A DNA stretch of 64,000 bases, taken from contig NC_057795.1 of the NCBI RefSeq assembly GCF_018294505.1, forward strand, positions 524,463,184 through 524,527,183, read 5' to 3'. Within the stretch, counting starts at the first letter, position 1; every line of letters begins with the position of its first letter. Source of the stretch: Triticum aestivum. Lineage: Eukaryota; Streptophyta; Magnoliopsida; Poales; Poaceae. A program made the translations under genes and the position numbers. A model generated the notes under the pieces. It was given only the letters and a program-made list of their open reading frames with translations. It was not told the origin of the DNA and made no database searches. Positions 37,042 to 48,188 of the stretch are shown here, piece by piece.

Positions 37042-39569
37042 TTAGTTCTTCTTTGCCACCCACATCCTTAGTGGGGGCTTAGAAGCAATGAGTCTAAGTG
37101 CAGCATCTGAGAATTTTGGCTTTGGAGCCCTAGCAAATAGCCTTGCAGGAGATGAATGATACTCATATGAATAAGCAGAAAAGTTCTTAGTCCTATGAAG
37201 ATAGCGGTTCAAAGATACACGCTCATATTCATAAGTCTGAGCATGATTTCCCTGCAAAACATTGGTGTTAGGGTGACTCATATGAGTCCTGTATCTGTAT
37301 GAAGCCTTTGGGCCACATGAAGCTATAGGTCTGGGGTTTGTCTTCTTCCTTGGTGGTGTCATGACGACATTCACAGGAAGATTCTCAATGTACCGCTTAG
37401 GTACCCAGATCTTCTTCATAGGTGGTCCATTCCTGCAGTTAGTACCAATGTACCTGGCAAACACTTCACCATTCTGATTTTTGAACAGCTTATAGTTTGC
37501 ATCAAAGGATTCATCAGTGATAATAGGATTAGCACAGGTAAAGCCAGATAAGGTGGATGGATCTATTGAAGGTTCCTTTGCAGCAACCCATGTGGTTTTG
37601 GGGTACTGCTCAGGCTTCCAGTACGAGCCATCAACATTCATTTTCCTTTCGAACCCAACACCCTCTTTCCTAGGGTTTCGGTTCAGAATCTGCTTTTTGA
37701 GGACATCGCAGAGAGTCTGATGTCCCTTCAAACTTTTGTACATCCCTATTTCAAGCAATGTCTTCAACATAGCATTTTATCAGCAGCAGCAGTGGTATCC
37801 TCCGCAGAGGGGTTAGTAACCACATCAGTAGGTGAAGACAATGAAACAGTAGCAGCAGTGGAACATTCAACAATAGATGTAGCGTTATCATGCTCAATGC
37901 ATTTTAGACATGGTGGTTCAAATCCATCCTGAGCGGAACTGATCTGTTGAGCGCGAAGTGACTCATTCACCTTTCGAAGATCTTCATGAGCCGCTCTCAA
38001 TTTCTCAAGCTCTTGTTTCCTTTGAAGATAATCATAGGAGAGCCTTTCATAAGTAGTTGAGAGCGATTCATGACGACCTTCAAGTTCTTGGTACTTAGCA
38101 TGAAGATTTTTTATGTCATCAACTAAGGACTGTGAACGTGTCATTTCAGCGTCCAATAGGTCATCGCTTTTGTCTAACAGTTTTTGAGTATGTTCCATAG
38201 CCTTTTGTTGTTCAGTTGCAATTTTAGCAAGTGTTTTGTAGCTGGGTTTGGATTCACAATCAGAGTCATCTTCACTTGAAGTTTGAAAGTAAGCATCGCG
38301 TGAGTTTACCTTGGCACCACGTGCCATGAAGCAGTAGGTGGGAGTAGGATCGTCTTCGTCATTAGCTTCAGCGTTGGTGTGGAAGTCATTGTTTTTAGTG
38401 TTGAAGATGGACTTGGCAACATAGGCAGTGGCTAGAGCCAGACTTGCAACGCCAGGGTCAGACTCCTCTCCAGACTCCACCTCCGCCTCCTCCGAAGCAG
38501 ACTCCTCCTATGAATCCATTTCCTTGCCAACAAAAGCATGAGCCTTGCCAGATGAGCTCTTCTTGTATGATGAAGACTTGGAAGAAGACTTAGAAGACTT
38601 TGAGGATTTATTCTTCTTCTTGTCATCGGAATCATATTCCTTGCTTTTCTTCTTCTTCTTCTCACTGTCCCACTGTGGACACTCAGATATGTAGTGACCA
38701 GGTTTCTTGCACTTGTGGCAGGTTCTCTTCTTGTGATCATGTGTGGAACCTTCATCATTCCTTGAGTTAGATCGAGAAGACTTTCTGAAGCCTTTCTTCT
38801 TTGTGAATTTCTGGAACTTCTTCACAAGCATAGCAAGTTCCCTTCCAATGTCTTCAGGATCTTCAGAACTGCAGTCAGATTCTTCTTCAGATGAGGAAGC
38901 AGCTTTTGCCTTCAAAGCACGAGTTCGGCCATAGTTTGGGCCATAGATATCTCTTTTCTCAGATAGCTGGAATTCATGTGTGTTGAGCCTCTCAAGTATA
39001 TCAGACGGATCGAGTGTCTTGAAGTCAGGACGTTCTTGTATCATGAGGGCAAGGGTGTCAAAGGAGCTGTCAAGTGATCTCAGCAGTGTTTTGACGATTT
39101 CATGCTTGGTAATCTCAGTTGCGCCAAGAGCTTGAAGTTCATTTGTGATATCAGTGAGGTGATCAAACGTGAGCTGGACATTTTCGTTGTCGTTTCTCTT
39201 GAAGCGGTTGAAGAGGTTGCGAAGAACACTGATTCTTTGATCTCTCTGGGTTGAAACGCCTTCGTTGACCTTGGATAGCCAGTCCCAGACTAGCTTCGAC
39301 GTTTCTAGAGCACTCACACAGCCATACTGTCCTTTGGTCAGATGCCCACAGATGATGTTCTTTGCAGTAGAGTCTAGTTGAATGAACTTCTTGACATCAG
39401 TGGGGGTGACACCTTCACCAGTTTTGGGAACGCCATTCTTGACGACATACCAGAGGTCGACATCAATGGCTTCAAGATGCATGCACATCTTATTCTTCCA
39501 GTAGTGATACTCAGTTCCATCGAACACGGGGCAAGCAGCGGAGACCTTGATTATCCCTGCAGTCGACAT
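37042..39569 (-). pseudogene. gag: Sirevirus gag, one stop and one frameshift
   Basis: This is the capsid precursor of the element. The ATG at 39569 gives MSTAGIIKVSAACPVFDG. The UBN2-type gag domain spans about residues 15-200 (VPKTGEGVTP, QRISVLRNLFNRFKR). A zinc knuckle CHKCKKPGHYISEC (CX2CX4HX4C) follows, then a Lys/Ser-rich tract. A TAG at 38508-38510 interrupts the frame, which continues open to 37764 with a predicted coiled coil (HESLSTTYERLSYDYLQRK, ELEKLRAAHEDLRKVNESL). Near 37765-37775 the frame changes, most simply by one missing base, and resumes to 37042 (HQTLCDVLKKQILNRNPRK, ending MWVAKKN). Sirevirus Gag is unusually long with such a coiled-coil extension, so these three pieces are one gene. 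Confidence 0.85.
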
Positions 39570-39619
39570 AGCTGAAACTCCAGGTGGTTAAACTGAATCA
39601 CACAGAACAAGGGAGTACC

Positions 39620-39633
39620 TTGCTCTGATACCA
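39620..39633 (-). other. Primer-binding site (initiator Met-tRNA)
   Basis: The minus strand reads TGGTATCAGAGCAA two bases after the 5' LTR end, matching the initiator Met-tRNA 3' end as in other Sireviruses. Confidence 0.88.
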
Positions 39634-39635
39634 AT

Positions 39636-40965
39636 TGAAAGTGCTAGTATCGACTAGAGGGGGGTGAATAGGCGATTTTTATGAAAGTCTTCAAAACTTG
39701 TAAGTTTCGAAGACAAACAACAGAAATAACCTAATTGATATGCAGCGGAAGATAAACTACCCTGAACAGGCCATAGTCAAGTATGTAATGATATGAAAGT
39801 ACAGGACTAATAGCATTTAGGCAGTAAGGATCAGGATGGAAGATAGTATGAAGCCAATCAACAATAGTAGTCAAGCAATGAAGTCAAACAGATACACAGA
39901 TAGGCAATGACTTCACGAAGACAAACTAAAGTAAAGTTGGGAAGGGATAAAACCAGTTGCTTGTTGAAGACACAGGATTTGTTGGACCAGTTCCAGTTGC
40001 TGTGACAACTGTACGTCTGGTTAGGGAGGCTGAGATTTAACTCAGAAGACCGTGTCTTCACCTTATTCCCCTTGAGCTAAGGACACCCAGTCCTCCCCCA
40101 ATCACTCTGGTAAGTCTTCAAGGGAGACTTCCAAACCTTCACAGACTTTGTTCACCAGCTATCCACAATGACTCTTGGATGCTCAGAACGCGACACCTAA
40201 CCGGCTGGAGGATTCACAGTCCTCAAGTGTAATAAGTCTTCAGGTCACACAGACAGAAAGACTTCAGTGATGCCTAACACTCTTTGGCTCTGGGTGTTTG
40301 GGCTTTGTCCTCGCAAGGATTTCTCTCTCTCAAATGCTTCGAGGTGGGTTGCTCTCAAACGACAAAAGCCGTGCACAAACTCTAAGCAGCCACCAATTTA
40401 TGGTGTGGGGGGTGGGCTATTTATAGCCACTAGGCAACCCGACCTGATTTGTCCAAAATGACCCTGGGTCACTAAGGAACTGACACGTGTTCCAACGGTC
40501 AGATTTCAAACACACGCGGTAACTTTACTTGGGCTACAAGCAAAGCGGACTCGTCCAGCTCTGGATAAGATTTGCTCTCATTGTCTTCGCTCGAAGACAT
40601 AGGATTTGAGTTGAGCATCACTTCAGTCACTCTGACTTAGTTCACTTGGACCCCACTTAATAGTACGGTGGTTCCTATGACTCAACAAAGAAGAAAAGGA
40701 AACAACGAAACCACACAGTCTTCGCGCTCCAAAATCTTCACACAATGTCTTCTCATGTCATAGTCTTCAATATGAATATCTTCTATTGCCACCATTGTCT
40801 TCAATGTCTTCATACATTTTTAGGGGTCATCTCCGGTAGGTAAACCGAATCAATGAGGGACACTACCTGCGTTATCCTGCAATTCTCACAAACGCATTAG
40901 TCCCTCAACCAACTTTGTCGTCAATACTCCAAAACCAACTAGGGGTGGCACTAGATGCACTTACA
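39636..40965 (-). repeat. Maximus-type 5' LTR, 1330 bp
   Basis: The minus strand begins TGTAAGTGCATC at 40965 and ends GCTAGTATC-free text aside with AGCACTTTCA at 39636. A TATA box lies in GGCTATAAATAGCC (plus CTATTTATA, 40418-40426). Confidence 0.93.
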
Positions 40966-40970
40966 AATAC

Positions 40971-42081
40971 GGTGTACATATGGAACATGGTTTAGATTAT
41001 GAATATATAGTTAGTACATCAAATGTACTATTATTTGGAATCAACATCAAGTGTATTCAAAAAATAGAATCCGAGTTCATGTAGTACACATAGTTCATAT
41101 CTATCTCCATAGTAATCATGTGGTGTGTTATTAAGGTAATACATGAATGATGGTTGAAGTTGGCAACAATCATGATTGTAGATTCTTATTGAAATAGAGA
41201 AACGAATTCAAATTTAGTTCGAATTGCAGTGGTAGTATAGACATTTGGAATGCACTAAAATGTTGGTATGAGTAGGTTACATGCATTATACAGCAAGCGA
41301 AAAAATTTAATTGGACATAACATGGATTCATACTCCCTCCTTCCATCTATATAGGGCGTAATGAGATTTTTAAGACCGCTTTTGACTATTGACAAGATTA
41401 ATAGTACATGACATGCACAATGTGAAAATTATATCATTGAAAGAACCTTTCACAGACGAATTTAATGGTGTGCTTTGTGTAACTTGCATGTCATATATCA
41501 TTGCTCTAATATTTGGTCAAAGTTAGCATCGAAAAACGCATTAGGCCCTATATAGATGGAAGGAGGGAGTAGCTTTGAATAGCATTTGTATAGTAAAACG
41601 GGGCAAGACTCTCTCTTTGTGTGGTGTGGATAGTTTTATTTTTTTTCATTTTCTTTTTGGTTGAGGGAAGTGCGAATTGATTTGGTACGTACAAGTACAA
41701 TATCACTACACGTTAGGCTTGTCCCTAAAATTCAACCCGCGTCTTGTTATATCCCAAAAAATCAGATATCATGCTCTCAAAACTGGCGCCTTCACAACCC
41801 GCGCCTTGCTATCCCGAAATTACAACGCGCGCGAAAACTCCCTCCAGCTGCCAAATCCCGACACACGAAATCCCCCTTCTAACCCTGAGCCGAAAGGGCC
41901 GCTAGTTTAAATCGGTGGGGGGTATTTTTGTAACACACCCTACATTTTGGACAAGTGCGTCCCTAAGTCATGCTTCACCCCCTCCCATCGCCCCCTTTTT
42001 GCCATTCGAAATTCCAGGCCGCAAAACCCCACCCTCCTCCGTCTGCCACGTCACCGCTGCCCAGCCGGAGCCTCTTCCCCG
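40971..42081. other. AT-rich flank and upstream region of the transposase-like gene
   Basis: Apart from the Stowaway element at 41333-41570 no gene is supported. From about 41740 the DNA becomes GC-rich and resembles a plant gene upstream region. CACTAC occurs at 41707-41712 but does not continue like the CACTA terminus at 49242. Confidence 0.4.
41333..41570. mobile_element. Stowaway MITE
   Basis: A 238-bp element with perfect 25-bp terminal inverted repeats (CTCCCTCCTTCCATCTATAT at the left) and TA duplications at 41331-41332 and 41571-41572. The inner core is AT-rich with no coding potential. Confidence 0.95.
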
Positions 42082-45000
42082 ATGATGTCGTCCACCGCAA
42101 CAGCTCAACGTCCCTCGTCCACCTCCCCGGATGAGGATCCGTCGTCCATCTCGCCGTCCCGTCGGTTCAGCCGCCCCGTCCTCCACCTCCAAGGAGTTGC
42201 TTCAACGATCGCCTCGTCTATCACGGCTGCTCCATCCCCACAGCGCCGCCTTAACCTGCTCCACCGCATCATCCTCACCGACTCCTCAGACGAAGCCGAG
42301 GCCTACTCGGCGCCACCAAAGAGGTTGTACACTCATCGCATCACACCTTCTCCTTAACTCGACCTCCCGGTGCCGACGGTGCTCCATCCCGCACCCCCAT
42401 GGAGCGGCTACCTTGAAGTCGGCGCCGCGGGCGACATCTCCATGGCGGCTCTCCCCCAGTGCGAGGCCCCTTCAGCGGCGGCATCCATACCAGCTGGATC
42501 TGCTGCTGTTGTTCCGGCTCTCGCTCACTCGCTCGCGCTGCTACTGCTGCTTCGGCTCTCGCTCGATCGCTCGCTCGCCCAGCTGCTGCTGCTACTCTTC
42601 CCCTCGCTCGTGCTGCTGCTCTGCTCTGATTAAGCCACACTTCAGTCGACTGAATCGACTTTTGGGTCAGTCGATTTTCAGGGGTTGGGAGGGGGCTCGC
42701 CGGAGTTAAGGAAGAACCACTCGCAACGGGGACGGGGGCTCGCCGGAGAGGTACCCCACTATCTATCTTATGGTTTAGGGTGGGGGCGAGGGGCCTAGAG
42801 GGTTGGCCGGGGCGGCGGTGGCGAGTTGTTTCGGGGCGGCGAGGCGGCGGTGGGGCCGGCGGTTCTCCCGGTGGTGGCTGGCGGCTCAGGGGGGTGCAGG
42901 TTGAAGTTGAACTGCAGGCCCTCCCTAAACTACATGTCAAGTGCCTCTCTACTACCATTGCGTTCAGTTTCGACAGTAGCATTCAGATTCCACAGTAAAT
43001 TTCAGTTTGACAGTTAAGTTCAGAGTCAACAGTTTTTACCTCATCTGTTGTAGTCAGGTGGTTTTTGGTGATGTTAATTTTACATCCATTTTACATCATC
43101 TATTGTAGATGCTATTAGAATCCCACTTGAGATTGACGATGTCTGTCTTGTGCTGCTTCAGCCTTGACGTCTTACGGCTCACCGGAGCTGCTCCAATGAC
43201 AGAACGATCCATCACAACAGAGTAGTGCCCTGGACGCCGTCTACAGATTCCTCAGATCTTCCTCCACACCTCCGACAGCCACCTCTGCCTCAACTGCTTC
43301 AGCGACCAACCCAATGATGTTGAGGTCGACACGGCTACGACAAAGAGGTTGTACACTTGTTGCATCACTTATTACTATACATTCACATTGATCCATTAGG
43401 GTTATTTTGGTTCAACGGAAAAACATAGCAATAGGGAATTTTCCAATTGCACTCTACTATTCGATTATTCATGCATTTTGTTGAAAGGAATGAAGCAAAA
43501 CATCCACCTGGACCTACTTTTCAAAATCCTATGCATGAAAACAAGTCCAAGTGCATTAGTGCCAGAATAACATTCTAACTATACACGCTTTCATATGGTT
43601 TCACTTTATTTTGGCCATGTTTCTTTGCATTCCTCTGCTCTTCCAATTCCTGTAAACCAAACACCCAAGTTGACAGAAATCCTGTATTTACAAATGCTCT
43701 GTTTACCATGTGCATTTTCCTATCCGATTCCGGTGTTTTTCCTATCCCTGCGTTTTAAGAATCATGCAAGCCAAATGAGCCCTTACAAAATTACTACAGT
43801 TACAGGTACGTGTTGAAGGGAACTTTGTGTGGTTTGTCCTGCTCCTGCCGCGATGTCGTCCACCTCACCTGAGCTGCTCCATCGACAGAAGCATCCACCA
43901 AACCAGACATCATGACTCCTGACCGTCTTTCACCGCCTCAGATCTCCTTCCCTGCCATCGGAACCCACCGCAACGGCATCACCATCATTGACTCAGCAGA
44001 TGAACCTGAGGAGTACACGAGTCCACAAGAGAGGTCACACTCTTTTGTTTCTGTTTATGTTATGCATTGCTTAAACTTACCTGCTACTTTATCGTCCTGT
44101 TCAGCTATTGGACTCCCAAGTCAGGTCCAAATTAATGTTCAAACTTGAGTTCTAGATTAGTTGTGGGGCACATATCAAGGCAGCAATGAATAGTATGTCT
44201 TTCTAATATCTGGTTCACCTAGGATATACCTATGTTGTTCCTCTTGGGTGGGAAACAAATAGTAAAGCAATTAGCATCTGTCTTTTTATTAATTTAAAGC
44301 AATCATCAGCCTGCTATCGTTATTTTTGGATCCATCCACTGGTTGTTACCATCACTCTAAATTTCTGCATGCTCTCCTTACATAATCTCACCATATTTTT
44401 TCATATGCATGTCAGATATTGTACACAGTCATGCTGAACATGTAGAGAAAAGAGAAGAGTTTTGCGCGGCAATACAATGTCATGCAGACATCGCTCCGTG
44501 GTGGGTTCAATGGCAAACCCTCCCCACCCCTCTCCAGATTGTAATCCATAGGAAGATATCTGTTCTAAGGCGGATTCAGACGCCGCTGACCACTCCTATT
44601 TACCCCCCAAGGTGTTTGCTCTACCTTGGCATGATGATGTTAGTCATATCATGCATATGTTGCCTTGCAGTGCCTACCTTTGACATCATATATGTCATCT
44701 GCTTAGTTTAGACATGTTCTATAATGCCACATGTTTAGTTTCTATATCATATATGGGAATTATGCAGTCTCATGTCTTTTAGCCAGCCATAATATATGTG
44801 AAATGTGCAATGCCATCCTGTTTAACCACACATCATATATTTGAATGATATATTGCCCATCCTTTTCTTCATTACATTTCCATTTGTCAACAATGTTTGT
44901 ACACTAAACTACTCTTCCTGTGAATCAGCCATTTGGGTGGGAGATGGAAAAATCTGGAGTGAAAACAAGGTCTTCAGAGCAGACAGTGCTACCTATCGAA

Positions 45001-47615
45001 GTAGATCTCTTGTTGGGTCCCGGTAGCTCCTCAGAGATGGATTCAGAGACAGATGACCAGTCCTATTCCCCCACTGAGGTGTATGCTCTAACTTGGCATG
45101 GTTATACTGCTCATATCATGCATACGGTGTCTTGCATTGCATAGTTTAGACATCATATACACAATATTCAACACCATGTTCTTAGTTCAGACATCATATC
45201 GAATGCCCTCTGTTTAGCATATAAATCACATATGTGAATTAAATGATGCGATCCTGATTACTTAGATAACATGTAGGTGAATTATGTCATGCGATCCTGT
45301 TTAGTTATTCATCATATCTTTGAATTATGTTATGCTATGCTATCCAGTTTAGATAGACATCATATATGTGAAATTATGTCATGCTATCCGTTTTAGTTAA
45401 ACAATATACATGTCAACTATTTTATGCCCTCTTTTTTCCACACTATCTATTGCATCTGTCTCTCATACAATGTCTGTACATTCAACTATGTTTCCTGTTT
45501 ATCAGCCATTTGAATTGGAGCGGGTGATGCCCGTATCTAGTGGACTAAAAACACGGTCTTCAAATAAAACAGTGCTACCTCTTGGTGGAGATAGCACCCC
45601 GGTTGTACATGCACAAGAACCAGCCCTACCACACATAACCCAAACTCTCGCAGATTGTACCCCTACTACGATGGACAGAGAACCAGCTTCACCCAATCTA
45701 ACCCCAACCCTAGCCGATAGTAACTCAGTTCCTGTTGACACAGCACCATCACCACCACAGAGCTCCCAAACAAGAGCAGTTAGTAAGGCAGCTCTAGTGC
45801 CCAAAGGGCCAGTACTATCACGGCGAACCCCAACTCCACGAGTTAGTACGCCTATTCCTGTGGAGGAAGCACAACCAGCTAGTCATAGTTTAGCATCTAT
45901 CGCATTTGATGTTGTTAAATCGTATGTCCGTATCTTCCCATCTTGGAAATATTATACTGAAGATGAAGGAAAATGCCAGTTGCAGGTGTTTGTCCATGAG
46001 TTATGTGTAAGTAATGTTATTAATGGCAATTACTTTGCTTCGTCCCATACATCCTACCTCCATGATGGTTATAATACAACAAATTTTCCCATTTTTCTCT
46101 ATAGATAAGGACCGATTTGGAAACTCAGGATGAGGTAACCTGTGCTAATACCTCTACTATCTTCAAGAATGCTTGGTGGCAGTATCGGAATTACCTGAAG
46201 AAAACGTACTTCACCGGCAAAGAAACTCATCAAATTCCCTTACGTTCTCCTGAGACACACTTACTGGACGATGACTGGGAACGCCTTGTTCTGCACTGGT
46301 CCCGAACCAAGAATGTGGTAAGGTCTATGAGCTCATTTTCTATTTTTAAGTATTATATTCTTGCGTCTTACTATACTCTGTTCATGTAGAACAAGTGCCT
46401 ACACCTGAAGAACAACTGTTCTAATTTAATATTCCATTGCTATCATAGTTCAAAAAAGCGTTAGGCGTTAATTGTGCGTTTTGCCACCGCCTTGCGCTTT
46501 ACTGACCAAAGCACATGCTTATGCGCAGTTATGCACAGATTAAGCGTAGTTATGCGCAAGCGTTTTGCCAACGCCTAGAGCCTAGGCGCACTTAAGCGCT
46601 CTCTTAGGCGTGCCTTTTTTAACTATGATTGTTTTGCTCTTGTATCACTGTATTTACTCATACAAACTTATTTTTAAATTGAAGGATCCAATCGAAACTC
46701 CAATGGCACAACAGGTATGTTCACGCATGTTTCTTTAACAGGTTTGCTCTTATCAATAGCTCTTTTGATTTCAATTTCAATTGTGTATACAGTTGACTTT
46801 CATATCATGCACATTACTAGCATCACAACAGAGCCAATAATGTTGTTGTACATGTAGACCCGTGGTACCCATCTGAAATCTTGTTGTGCCGCGTAGTTTC
46901 CCACAATTTGTAGTCTTTCACTGCTGCTTTTTCTTGAACTTATATGATTTGAACCGTGTCTCTATTTTGATTTGGCCAGACAATGCAGTGACCATAGGAC
47001 ATAGATATATGTTTGTTTGATGCTTTTATTATGTACTAGTACTTGGCAATAGAAGACTTGGTAGTTTAATCTTGTCCACCTTACTAATGAACTGGTTCAC
47101 CGAAATGAGTTTCATATACTAGTACATGCTAAACTTGTTATGTGTCTGCTTGTTTCTTCTTTTAGAATGTTGACAGAATATTGGGGAAGAATGCCTTATT
47201 AAGCAATGGTAAAGGAAGTAATGCAGATAAGGTTCAGGATAGTGACACATCCTTGTTGGTCTCCAACAAAGTTGATAAAATAGCTAAGGAAGACTATCTT
47301 GAAGACAGCGAGACAACCCCAAAGTCCTGTCTTGGTTTAGTGTTCGAGTTACTGGCCACTACCGCTTGCACAAGCTATTCAAACTCATTGTCTGAATCAG
47401 TTCGGCTTCTTGAGTCTCAACTACAAGCTGAAAGACATCAATCAGCTGTGCTGCGACAAGAAGCGGAAGGACTGCGGAAGTCCCTGGAGCATTCAGATGC
47501 ATACTTTCTGGTGCAACAACAAGCGTTGGAGGATTTTAGCGCCAAACAGGACAAAGCTAATCAGCTTGCTAAGTTTATTGCCAGCATGGTGGATACCCAG
47601 GATAACATTTCTTGA
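42082..47615 (+). CDS. Ptta/En/Spm-type (Transposase_24-like) protein gene, multi-exon
   Basis: The 3' half is well supported: exons 44929-45078, 45506-46006, 46105-46317, 46685-46714 and 47166-47615, all in phase 0 with GT-AG sites (donors GTAAGT, GTAAGG, GTATGT). Encoded order: a Pro/Thr/Ser-rich stretch, then SYVRIFPSWKYYTEDEGK, a block like the plant Ptta/En/Spm transposase domain (FKNAWWQYRNYLKKTYFTGK, DDDWERLVLHWSRTKNV), and a C-terminal coiled coil (SVRLLESQLQAERHQ, LRQEAEGLRKSLE), ending in TGA. Upstream, an ATG at 42082 (MMSSTATAQRPSS) opens a first exon to about 42323, and further exon-like units lie at 43347, 43965-44033 and 44552-44611; which are used is unclear. This domain usually accompanies CACTA transposons, and a CACTA 3' end follows at 49242. 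It may be the CACTA accessory ORF or a gene derived from one. Confidence 0.6.
42262..44033 (+). repeat. Duplicated upstream exon units
   Basis: Units at 42262-42323 and 43965-44033 encode related peptides (HRIILTDSSDEAEAYSAPPK and HRNGITIIDSADEPEEYTSP) and end at the same donor position. A third, weaker copy ends at 43347 with the same CAAAGAG/GTTGTACACT junction as the first. The copies include intron starts, so they are genomic duplications. Confidence 0.55.
44552..46006 (+). repeat. Duplicated downstream exon units
   Basis: The end of unit 44552-44611 and of exon 44929-45078 match through the donor into the intron: GATTCAGA, TCCTATT, then GTGTTTGCTCTA or GTGTATGCTCTA and TCATATCATGCATA. 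Exon 44929-45078 and exon 45506-46006 share their start (CCATTTG) and KTRSS, E or N, Q or K, TVLP. The exons were copied in tandem together with intron sequence. Confidence 0.65.
46444..46627. mobile_element. MITE-like element in an intron
   Basis: 184 bp lying between exons 46105-46317 and 46685-46714. The ends CATAGTTCAAAAAAGCG and (reverse complement) CATAGTTAAAAAAGGC form inverted repeats, with GCGCTTAA/TTAAGCGC-like inner repeats. The flanking octamers ATTGCTAT and ATTGTTTT are similar, which would fit an old hAT insertion. Superfamily uncertain. Confidence 0.6.
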
Positions 47616-47664
47616 GCTCTTCTAAAGTTGTTTCAGTTATGCTCTTGTTTTGCTGCCGCGTTTA

Positions 47665-47767
47665 TTTGCACTGGTGGCCAATTTTGACGGCCAGTGTATG
47701 TAATATGCTGCTTTGTTCCCTATATTTGCACTGGTGGCGAACTTTGATGCCCAGTGGATGTAATATG
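47665..47767 (+). repeat. Tandem 43-bp duplication after the stop codon
   Basis: Copies at 47665-47707 and 47725-47767 share TTTGCACTGGTGGC, CCAGTG and ATGTAATATG. Each can fold as CACTGG pairing with CCAGTG. It lies in the likely 3' UTR of the transposase-like gene. Confidence 0.6.
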
Positions 47768-47943
47768 TGTAATAGCGGTAATAGGCTAGCGTTAATTGCT
47801 TGCTTATTTATTTCCTTATTGTCTTGTTTAGTTGTTTGCTTGTAGTCACTGCAGTTCTTTTTCTGTGTTTTTCTAGTGGCCACAATAGCCTATTTTTGGT
47901 AACTAGGCCAAAATAATCATGGCAACACACGAACTGTTGTAAC

Positions 47944-48188
47944 CATGGGCCTCCTGCAGGCCGTATGATCCATGGGCCTTCTTCCGGCCATAGGATCCAC
48001 TGGCCTTCTATACGGGTCGTAGGATCCATTGGCCTTCTATACGGGCCTTAGGGTCCATGGGCCTTCTACGGGCCGAAGGGTCCATGGGCCTTCTACGGGC
48101 CGTACGATCCATGGGCCTTCTACGGGCCGTAGATCCATGGGCCTCATGCGGGCCGTAGATCCATGGGCCTTCTACGGGGCGTATCATC
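47944..48188. repeat. Nine-unit subterminal array
   Basis: Nine head-to-tail units of 26-29 bp with consensus CATGGGCCTTCTACGGGCCG plus TAGGATC. Units 5-7 are almost identical, units 1-4 more diverged. Such arrays are normal transposase-binding regions of CACTA elements. Scattered single GGGCC words continue to about 48800. Confidence 0.85.

Larger units (their letters stand above)
26109..40965 (-). mobile_element. Complete Maximus-type Sirevirus retrotransposon (Copia)
   Basis: A 14,857-bp element on the minus strand with both LTRs (39636-40965 at 5', 26109-27437 at 3') and a perfect 5-bp target duplication AATAC (26104-26108 and 40966-40970). Order: 5' LTR, Met-tRNA PBS, gag, pol (protease, integrase, reverse transcriptase, RNase H), promoter-like interval, long env-like region, two PPTs, 3' LTR. 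By eye the LTRs differ at about 26 positions and one indel, near 2%. All coding regions carry lesions, so it cannot move unaided, but it is young and structurally intact. The family name is from recall of the LTR start TGTAAGTGCATCTAGTGCCA. Confidence 0.93.

Noticed and set aside
38508..38510. Programmed readthrough of the gag TAG
   Set aside because: The following bases do not match the CARYYA readthrough context. Other lesions in the same element make simple decay likelier.
41250..41265. ATG followed by CACTA as the left CACTA end
   Set aside because: The three flanking bases match the putative right duplication, but the sequence after CACTA does not resemble the right terminus. A 3-base match is expected by chance.
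41707..41720. CACTACACG as the left CACTA end
   Set aside because: Only the first seven bases agree with the right terminus, and the flanking triplet does not match ATG.
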